Shown here one piece after another: positions 7,208-12,498 of a stretch of DNA of 12,498 nucleotides. This DNA is from Coprococcus sp. Its GTDB lineage: Bacteria > Bacillota > Clostridia > Lachnospirales > Lachnospiraceae. A program made the translations under genes and the position numbers. Every line of letters begins with the position of its first letter. The stretch's first letter is position 1. The stretch covers positions 1 through 12,498 of the forward strand of contig JAEDGW010000080.1 of the NCBI GenBank assembly GCA_016297325.1, given 5' to 3'. The notes beneath the pieces were generated by a model. The model was given only the letters and a program-made list of their open reading frames with translations. It did not search any database and had not been told where the DNA came from.

Positions 7208-7786
7208 ATGAAGATTTATGACAGGATCATGGGACTTGGAACAAAGATGACAGACATGGATGCATCCACATACCAGGGAGCATTCATAGGCAAGATATCA
7301 TACACAGTGGACAGGGAGAAGGCAGAGGCTGCTGACAACATCACATATGAATACGGTGATGTAAAGGAGAATGCTTTCATGTACATACTCTCGATACTTG
7401 GAAAGGTAGAGGGAGAAGAGACTCCTGTAGAGAAGATGACTATTACACTCGTAAAGGCATCAGACAAGGAGAAGGAGATAAAGAGAGTGGAGAAGGCTGA
7501 GTACGAGGACGAGAAGCCGTTCCACACATTTACAAAGGAAGAGGTATATGCATTCAGCAAGGAGACAGGAGACGAGAATAAGATCCATCTCACTGACCAT
7601 CCTGTAGTACAGGGAATGCTGCTTCTCCGTACCGCAGCGTGCGCACATGAGGATCTGAAGAGACTTGATGTGAAGTTCGTAGAGCCTTCATACGCAGAGG
7701 AAGAACTCATGTGGGGAAGCAACGGAAGAGAGCTTGTGCTCTATGCAGATGGTTATGTAAAGGCGTCATTTAAGGTGGTCAGATAA
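7208..7786 (+). CDS. MaoC-like hotdog-fold protein (possible acyl dehydratase/thioesterase-like)
   Basis: A 192-residue soluble protein. The C-terminal half (about 105-192) reads as a MaoC-like hotdog domain: FTKEEVYAFSKETGDENKIH keeps the Asp122-Asn124-His127 arrangement of (R)-specific enoyl hydratases, followed by HPVVQGMLLL (131-140), the usual helix-cap segment. The N-terminal half (1-100), rich in charged residues, may be a degenerate second hotdog, which would make a double-hotdog protein. The substrate is unknown. I start at ATG 7208 because AGGAG lies at 7197-7201; an earlier in-frame ATG at 7139 has no binding site and would add 23 residues with no relation to the fold. No terminator separates it from bioB, so co-transcription is likely, suggesting acyl or biotin-precursor chemistry, but no known biotin pathway uses such a protein. 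Confidence 0.75.
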   Translation: MKIYDRIMGLGTKMTDMDASTYQGAFIGKISYTVDREKAEAADNITYEYGDVKENAFMYILSILGKVEGEETPVEKMTITLVKASDKEKEIKRVEKAEYEDEKPFHTFTKEEVYAFSKETGDENKIHLTDHPVVQGMLLLRTAACAHEDLKRLDVKFVEPSYAEEELMWGSNGRELVLYADGYVKASFKVVR

Positions 7787-7820
7787 TATTTTATGGTCTT
7801 TGCCATAACATGAACATTCT

Positions 7821-7856
7821 GTGATATCTATTGACTTTACATGCGATGGTGATATC
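7821..7856 (+). repeat. Direct repeat GTGATATC flanking the -35 box
   Basis: The 8-mer GTGATATC occurs at 7821-7828 and again at 7849-7856, 28 bp apart, each containing the palindrome GATATC. The first copy lies just upstream of the TTGACT -35 box and the second overlaps the -10 box. This arrangement would suit a repressor binding two sites around the promoter of the downstream membrane gene. The repeat is seen directly; the function is inferred. Confidence 0.5.
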
Positions 7857-7858
7857 CT
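7831..7858 (+). promoter_or_regulatory. Sigma-A promoter of the orphan membrane gene
   Basis: TTGACT (7831-7836) and TATCCT (7853-7858) are separated by 16 bp, with TG at 7850-7851 giving an extended -10. The predicted start of transcription is about 7865, some 28 nt before ATG 7893. The gene therefore has its own unit, separate from bioB and the hotdog gene. Confidence 0.65.
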
Positions 7859-7892
7859 ACTTATGAATTAAGACGATAGGAGGAGTATGAAG

Positions 7893-8624
7893 ATGAATGA
7901 GCCAGATGCAGCTAATCACAAACATAGAGAGTGGAGGAAGTTAGAATATAAAAAGATAAAACCTATATGGTATGTTGTGTGGGTAGTTATGGCAATAGCT
8001 ATTGTGGCTGTTTTTATGTATATGCCGAGAGAGAATATATTAGGACTGATAAGACTTATATTATTGCCGTTACTCACAGGGCTTTGGAGCTATATGCTTG
8101 TGTATGACATATTTAATCTGATATCAAAACACATGAAAAAAGGTTTAGCCTTTTTATATGCGTTTTCCCAGGTGATCTTGTATATTGTTGTGATATGTAT
8201 GGGATATATGCTGCTTGAACCGGCAAAGGACATCATTAAGGGAAGCGAGAAGATGGAGATCAGCAGGTATTCGTTTGATACTTCGTCTGAGGCAGATGAG
8301 GTTAAGTTCACAAGTAATAATAATCCGATACCTAGTAAGTATCACATAGTGATCACAAAAGGGTCGGGGGAGAATGCTGAAAAATATGATCTTGCTGTAG
8401 ATAAATCAACTTATGATGAATACAAGAATAAAGCAAAAGATGAGACGACGGTGAGCGGTGTTTATTTCGAACTGGAATATTATCAGCATACGAATGTCGT
8501 TAAAAGTTTTGTTGATGTAACAGATGAAAAACTCTCCGATATATTCGGAGATTACATTGGCGATAAATCCTCCGAGGACACTGAGGAGACGACAGAATCG
8601 TCGGAGTCAGATATATCCAATTAA
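7893..8624 (+). CDS. Unrecognised three-helix membrane protein with acidic tail
   Basis: I do not recognise this 243-residue protein. A basic N-terminus (about residues 9-23, many K/R/H) is followed by three hydrophobic helices (about 26-44, 50-72, 84-108). The basic stretch SKHMKKG (79-85) between helices 2 and 3 and the charge pattern put the N-terminus inside and the 135-residue C-terminal region outside. That region is polar and ends in a Ser/Thr/Glu/Asp-rich tail (about 224-243) with no cysteine and no clear domain. ATG 7893 suits the AGGAGG at 7878-7883 (9-nt gap) better than ATG 7887 (3-nt gap). Lysine codons are often AAA and the gene is visibly more AT-rich than its neighbours, which favour AAG; this may mean later acquisition. 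It ends before a two-way terminator. Confidence 0.8.
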   Translation: MNEPDAANHKHREWRKLEYKKIKPIWYVVWVVMAIAIVAVFMYMPRENILGLIRLILLPLLTGLWSYMLVYDIFNLISKHMKKGLAFLYAFSQVILYIVVICMGYMLLEPAKDIIKGSEKMEISRYSFDTSSEADEVKFTSNNNPIPSKYHIVITKGSGENAEKYDLAVDKSTYDEYKNKAKDETTVSGVYFELEYYQHTNVVKSFVDVTDEKLSDIFGDYIGDKSSEDTEETTESSESDISN

Positions 8625-8661
8625 ATATTTGGTTAATGTATGCGCAGCGGATGTGCGATAT

Positions 8662-8703
8662 AAAAAAGCTGCCACAGTCTTTGAAGACTGTGGCAGCTTT
8701 TTT
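8662..8703. terminator. Bidirectional terminator between convergent genes
   Basis: A perfect inverted repeat runs from six A at 8662 through GCTGCCACAGTCT to its mirror ending in six T at 8703. The stem is 19 bp with a TTGA loop (8681-8684). The A-tract and T-tract give a U-run in either direction, so one element stops both the + strand membrane gene (ends 8624) and the minus strand GH25 gene (ends 8729). Confidence 0.95.
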
Positions 8704-8728
8704 GTACAGTATCAGGAATCCATGCTAT

Positions 8729-11314
8729 TTAGTTTATCCTTATGAAATCGGACATCATGTAGCCTGTAATCTTTTTACCATTTTTGGTAAATGTAATCTT
8801 ATACCAGACAGATTTATCAGAAGCTGTTGCTGAACCGATGATCTGTATCTTTGTTCCGTAACCCAGTTCAGTGATGATGCTGTGATTTGTTCCGGCTCCG
8901 GATCTCACACGGACCTGGTAGTCGGTGACAACACCGTTCAGTGAAGTCAGGGCAATTGGTTCAGATGACATCTCGCCGTAGTAGTATTTTCCGTTGAATG
9001 TCTTGTAAGCACGGATCCTGTATGTGTTGCCCTTGGAAAGAGCAGGTGCGATATAGCTTGTTGTCGCAGCCGGCAGGATCTTTACCAAAGTGTATTTCTT
9101 CGTGCTGTCATTGTACTTGTATATCACATAGCCATTCACGTTGCTGAGCTTTCTCCACTGCAGATATGCCTTGGAGCTTAAGGTAGCCATTTTGAATGAT
9201 CCGCTGAACTTTGGCGGAACAGTGCATGAACTGTATTCTCTGATGTTGCTGTAGCTCGTATATCCGTTTTTCTGTGAAAATGCTTTTATACCGATCTTGT
9301 AAACAGTGGATGATGATAATCCGGAAATCGTATAAGTCCTGTCATCAGCCCCCTGTATAGTTGATATGGAATCATAGGTTTTTTTGTTTGTATTATACAG
9401 ATATACGATGTAGCCGGTTGTATTTGCTGTCTTGCTCCACATGATGCGTATTGAACTTGAAGTTCTGGAAAGCGTTATCACATTTGCAGGTTTGTCAGGA
9501 CCTGTGCTGGCTGTTACAGAAGCTGCAAGTGCTGTGTTGTAATACTTTCCGTTCTGCTTGTAGTATGCGGCAACCGTGTAGCTGTACTGTGTGCCGGCTG
9601 TAAGTCCGGTATGTGTAAATGTTGTGCTGGAAGCGGAGTATGTCTTGCCGATCTTACTCCATGTAGCGGTCTTGGAATCCCAACGATATATGATGTATCC
9701 TGCTACATTATTTTCTTTGTTCCACTTTAATGTGATCGAATTGCTGGATGCGTAGCTGGCCTTTAAGCCGCTTACCTGTCCAGGAAGAGTGGTAGTGCTT
9801 ATGGCACTTGATACGACATGCCATATGGTGCTTGTGCTTGTCTTTGTAAATGCACGTATCTTATAGCTGTACTCTGTTCCTCCGGCAAGACCGGTGTCTG
9901 TGTAGCTGCTGGTTGCAGAAGATGAACTTGTGTATATAGCCTCATAAGCCTTCTTTGCACTGTTATATCTGTATATCCTGTAGCCTGATGTGACAGGGAT
10001 AGGAGTCCATGAAAGTTTTATAGAAGATGATGATACAGCCTTGGCTGCAAAATTCTCCACGTTGTCAGGAACGGTGATTCCTGCGGTTTCAACTGATTTC
10101 ACACCGTATACGGTTCCGGAATTCAGTTTGTAATATCCGCGGACCCTGTATGTATATTTCTTGCCGTCCTGAAGGTTCTTATCTGTAAACGTTAATTTGC
10201 TGGCGCCTTTTACTGTGCCGACTGATGTATATGCTCCTGTAGATTCGTTAAGCCTGAGGATCTGGTATCCGTACACCTCTGGAACTTTTGTCCATGACAA
10301 GGTTATAGTTGAATCTGTTGATTCCCTTACAGAGAGGGAGGATGGAGCATTTGGAGCCTTTATATATCTGAAATTCAAATCTGTCAGATGATTGTTTATA
10401 CCAGATATAACCCCTGCATCTGAGTATTGCCAATATGAATGGGCTGTTGTCAGTGTGTCAGTGTCGTTGTACTGTGCTGTCCATATCGGGTACAGTGAAG
10501 CGATCGATGCTGCATTCATATCATCTGTTATGACCGTCTTGCTTGCGTAGAGCATACCTACATATCCCTTAGCCTCCACCGTGGAGCAGAAAGTCTTGAT
10601 GACATTTGTTGCGGCACTCTTTGAGAGATGGGCATTGTAGAGCCTTCCGGTGAGACCGCCTTCCCAGGCGTATTCATAATCCATAACAATAGGAAGGTTT
10701 ATGTTGTATCCTGACAGGAGGTTCATCGTGTAGGCAGCTTCCTGCTTTGCCTCGGCTGTGTTGATCGCCTGAGAGTAGAAGTAAACTCCCACATCTATAC
10801 CGGCAGCGGTTGCAGCTTTGATATTCTGTTCAAATGTGGAATCCTTGTAGTATGCACCTGATCCATAATAGCGGCCTCCAACTCGGATGAATGCAAATGA
10901 TATTCCTGAAGCTTTTACCTTTGTCCAGTTGATATCGTCGCCGTTCCACTCAGACACGTCAATGCCCTTTACGACTGTGTGATTCTTGAACATTGATGAA
11001 TGTGTGTAGCCTGAGCTGGCGAGTGTAGCAATTCCCTGAGAAGAAGCAAAATCAGACTGCCTCTGTAACTGCTTGATAGTTTCAGGATCGTTGTTATACA
11101 GACTGTATACATGCTCGATCTCCGCTTCGTCCAGTTCCCTATAGTCGAAGTTACCCTCGTCCACCACCTGCTGGACTTCCTCTTTTGTTGATGTGACTGT
11201 TATGTCCGAAGAGTCAGCCGCATATGCATCTATGCCATTTACTCCGGCGAAAAGAAATGCGCTGACACCAAGGGCAAAACCTATTAGATTCTTTCTAAAA
11301 TGTCTGTTAAACAT
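8729..11314 (-). CDS. Secreted GH25 muramidase with five FnIII domains and SH3b domain
   Basis: An 861-residue exported protein likely to cleave the N-acetylmuramic acid-N-acetylglucosamine bond of peptidoglycan. A signal peptide (1-32: basic start, hydrophobic 10-25, cut near AYA-AD) precedes a charged linker (33-112) and a GH25 domain (about 113-319). Catalytic-type acidic residues are in KGIDVSEWNG (Asp119) and PIVMDYEY (Asp212, Glu214). Five fibronectin type III repeats follow at about 320-416, 417-511, 512-606, 607-700 and 701-790, each opening with a conserved Trp and a GY-x-IYR/Y-type strand. An SH3b domain (about 793-861, with YQVRVRSGAG) should bind the wall. There is no sortase motif. 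ATG 11314 has AGGGAGG (11326-11320) 5 nt upstream, and a good promoter precedes it. It may act in the cell's own wall turnover or on competitors; there is no nearby holin or phage gene, so a prophage endolysin is unlikely. Confidence 0.94.
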   Translation of the reverse strand: MFNRHFRKNLIGFALGVSAFLFAGVNGIDAYAADSSDITVTSTKEEVQQVVDEGNFDYRELDEAEIEHVYSLYNNDPETIKQLQRQSDFASSQGIATLASSGYTHSSMFKNHTVVKGIDVSEWNGDDINWTKVKASGISFAFIRVGGRYYGSGAYYKDSTFEQNIKAATAAGIDVGVYFYSQAINTAEAKQEAAYTMNLLSGYNINLPIVMDYEYAWEGGLTGRLYNAHLSKSAATNVIKTFCSTVEAKGYVGMLYASKTVITDDMNAASIASLYPIWTAQYNDTDTLTTAHSYWQYSDAGVISGINNHLTDLNFRYIKAPNAPSSLSVRESTDSTITLSWTKVPEVYGYQILRLNESTGAYTSVGTVKGASKLTFTDKNLQDGKKYTYRVRGYYKLNSGTVYGVKSVETAGITVPDNVENFAAKAVSSSSIKLSWTPIPVTSGYRIYRYNSAKKAYEAIYTSSSSATSSYTDTGLAGGTEYSYKIRAFTKTSTSTIWHVVSSAISTTTLPGQVSGLKASYASSNSITLKWNKENNVAGYIIYRWDSKTATWSKIGKTYSASSTTFTHTGLTAGTQYSYTVAAYYKQNGKYYNTALAASVTASTGPDKPANVITLSRTSSSIRIMWSKTANTTGYIVYLYNTNKKTYDSISTIQGADDRTYTISGLSSSTVYKIGIKAFSQKNGYTSYSNIREYSSCTVPPKFSGSFKMATLSSKAYLQWRKLSNVNGYVIYKYNDSTKKYTLVKILPAATTSYIAPALSKGNTYRIRAYKTFNGKYYYGEMSSEPIALTSLNGVVTDYQVRVRSGAGTNHSIITELGYGTKIQIIGSATASDKSVWYKITFTKNGKKITGYMMSDFIRIN

Positions 11315-11346
11315 GTAGTCCTCCCTATAGATGTAGTATAGTTTAC

Positions 11347-11375
11347 ATAATAGTGTTAAAAAGGCTAAAAGTCAA
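11347..11375 (-). promoter_or_regulatory. Sigma-A promoter of the GH25 gene
   Basis: Reading the minus strand, TTGACT (11375-11370) and TATTAT (11352-11347, five of six to consensus) are spaced exactly 17 bp. Transcription would start near 11340, giving a leader of about 26 nt to ATG 11314 with the AGGGAGG site in between. Confidence 0.85.
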
Positions 11376-11498
11376 TAAAATGAGCCAAATTGTTACACAA
11401 ATATTACAAAAAAATATTCAAAACATAAATTTTAATAAAAAGTATGATAAAAAAACAGCTAAAGGTTGATAAATTAGATATAAAATATGAAAGTGGTA

Positions 11499-11507
11499 TG
11501 ATATAAT
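11499..11507 (+). promoter_or_regulatory. Extended -10 promoter of the DUF1189-like gene
   Basis: TGATATAAT contains a perfect TATAAT (11502-11507) with the extended TG. A convincing -35 is not seen. An inverted repeat, TGATA (11499-11503) and TATCA (11508-11512), overlaps the -10 and could be an operator. The 227-bp gap (11315-11541) is very AT-rich, carries the two divergent promoters, and holds no gene that I can support. Confidence 0.72.
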
Positions 11508-11541
11508 TATCACAAATTTTGCAAAAAGGAGGACCGATCCG

Positions 11542-12498
11542 TTGGAGGATAAAGTTGGATTTGGAACAGCACTAAAGAATATGTTTGTCGGCATCGCAAA
11601 GCCGGAGGCATATATTCGTAATGGAGAAAAGGGAAAAGCGGGACCTGCGGTATTTGCTGCATTTATTATGAGCATACTGCTATATCTGGTGATTTCTTTT
11701 ATTCCATATAACAACCTGTTTGGTGGCGGAAGACTGGCAGATGATGTAGACAACGCCATTGGGGATTTTGCGTTGACAGATAAAGGACTTTCTTATGATG
11801 ATGTATTTGAGTGGGCGGATGATGAAGGCCTGTCTTATATAGGTATTGATACATCTCTTGGCGAGATTGGCAGCGATGAGGTGCGTGAGTTTGCACAGGA
11901 GAAAGGCTATACTACAGTATTCATCATAACATCACAGGATATTGTATCGTATAACAGCGGTCAGACGCAGGTCATAAAGTGCAGCGATCTGTATGGTGCA
12001 CTGGGATATGCGGGAAGCGGAGATTCATTTGGCAAGCAGGATGTGCTTGATATCATAAGAAAATATGATACTCCGGTATTGGTTACAGTGTATGTTATAA
12101 GAACTATCATAGGCTTCCTTGGAGATCTCATCATGGCGCTTCTGATAGGTGTAGTTGGACTTCTCATAGCGTCCATGAAGAACTACAAGGTTTCATTTGG
12201 AACTACTTATAAGGCTGCCTTATACATAAGGGTTATATGGCACCCTATTGTGATGGTGATAGCAACCTATGTATGGCCGGCAACGACCACGCTCCGGATG
12301 ATAGGAATTCTTATAGCTATCATCTACATGTTCATGGCTATATCAAGATACAGCAAGGAGGACCCGAAGCAGGCTGTACCTGCATACAGCGGCATGGCAG
12401 TTCCAATGAATGGACAGCAGGGATATGGCAGCTATGGACAGATGAACGGACAGCAGGGATATGACAGTTATGGACAGATGAACGGACAGCAGGGATAT
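11542..12498 (+). CDS. DUF1189-like membrane protein with Gly/Gln/Tyr repeat tail (3' end outside window)
   Basis: The frame is open from TTG 11542 to the window end (319 codons so far). TTG is chosen because AGGAGG at 11527-11532 is 9 nt upstream; ATG 11581 in the same frame has none. A basic cytoplasmic start with AKPEAYIR and GEKGKAG (29-34) leads into a first helix (about 35-55), a large acidic outside domain (56-175) and further helices (about 178-211, 224-246, 250-268), the general layout of DUF1189 proteins in Firmicutes, whose function is unknown. The resemblance rests on layout and the N-terminal pattern, so it is tentative. After RYSKEDPKQ (269-277) the probably cytoplasmic tail enters tandem 12-residue units of the form MNGQQGYGSYGQ. 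It is transcribed divergently from the GH25 gene. Confidence 0.78.
   Translation, partial: MEDKVGFGTALKNMFVGIAKPEAYIRNGEKGKAGPAVFAAFIMSILLYLVISFIPYNNLFGGGRLADDVDNAIGDFALTDKGLSYDDVFEWADDEGLSYIGIDTSLGEIGSDEVREFAQEKGYTTVFIITSQDIVSYNSGQTQVIKCSDLYGALGYAGSGDSFGKQDVLDIIRKYDTPVLVTVYVIRTIIGFLGDLIMALLIGVVGLLIASMKNYKVSFGTTYKAALYIRVIWHPIVMVIATYVWPATTTLRMIGILIAIIYMFMAISRYSKEDPKQAVPAYSGMAVPMNGQQGYGSYGQMNGQQGYDSYGQMNGQQGY
12406..12498 (+). repeat. 36-bp in-frame tandem repeat coding for SYGQ-type tail
   Basis: Units at 12406-12441, 12442-12477 and 12478-12498 (partial, cut by the window edge) differ by only a few bases. Each full unit codes for MNGQQGY, then G or D, then SYGQ. The 36-bp period keeps the frame, so copy-number change would only lengthen or shorten the tail. 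There are no spacers, so this is not a CRISPR array. The total number of units cannot be known from here. Confidence 0.93.

Noticed and set aside
11418..11759. 113-codon minus strand frame in the divergent promoter region
   Set aside because: It runs antisense through the start of the TTG-started membrane gene and its promoter, with low-complexity composition from AT-rich DNA.
12406..12498. CRISPR array
   Set aside because: The units are contiguous, without spacers, and are translated in frame as part of a protein.

Overview
The window reads as chromosomal DNA from an anaerobic Firmicute, most likely a member of the Lachnospiraceae/Clostridia. Evidence for this is strong AGGAGG-type ribosome binding sites before every gene, moderate G+C coding DNA with AT-rich intergenic gaps, a TPP riboswitch with a transcription terminator ahead of thiC, a short-form ThiC, a transketolase split into two genes, a clostridial-looking BioB, and a secreted GH25/FnIII/SH3b wall hydrolase. 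The species assignment is inference. I see no rRNA, tRNA, CRISPR array, insertion sequence or phage gene.

Layout, left to right (+ strand unless stated). 1-293: leader of thiC, made of a TPP riboswitch (its extreme 5' end is outside the window), a perfect 14-bp intrinsic terminator and a further 140-nt structured leader. 294-1604: thiC, closed by a 15-bp hairpin. 1791-3912: a two-gene operon, a MATE transporter overlapping a YdcF/SanA/ElyC-like membrane protein by 11 nt. 4112-5874: transketolase N- and C-terminal halves as two genes overlapping at ATGA, behind an extended -10 promoter. 6125-7786: bioB followed at 102 nt by a MaoC-like hotdog-fold gene. 7893-8624: an unrecognised three-TM protein with an acidic tail and its own promoter, flanked by a direct repeat that looks like an operator. 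8662-8703: a perfect two-way terminator between convergent genes. 8729-11314 (minus strand): a secreted GH25 muramidase with five fibronectin type III domains and a C-terminal SH3b domain. 11542-12498: a divergently transcribed TTG-started membrane protein resembling DUF1189, which runs off the window in a 36-bp tandem repeat coding for MNGQQGY(G/D)SYGQ.

How the genes relate: thiC (pyrimidine half of thiamine) and transketolase (a TPP user) are linked by cofactor, and ThiC and BioB are both radical-SAM cofactor enzymes, but they sit in separate transcription units, so this is loose clustering of housekeeping and cofactor genes rather than one pathway. The right third is cell-envelope related.

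I found no convincing complete new biological system. The points most worth following up are the SYGQ-type tandem repeat on a membrane protein, the direct repeat flanking the promoter of the orphan membrane gene, the bioB/hotdog pairing, the one-residue-shorter cysteine motif in ThiC, and the unexplained structured leader between the riboswitch terminator and thiC.
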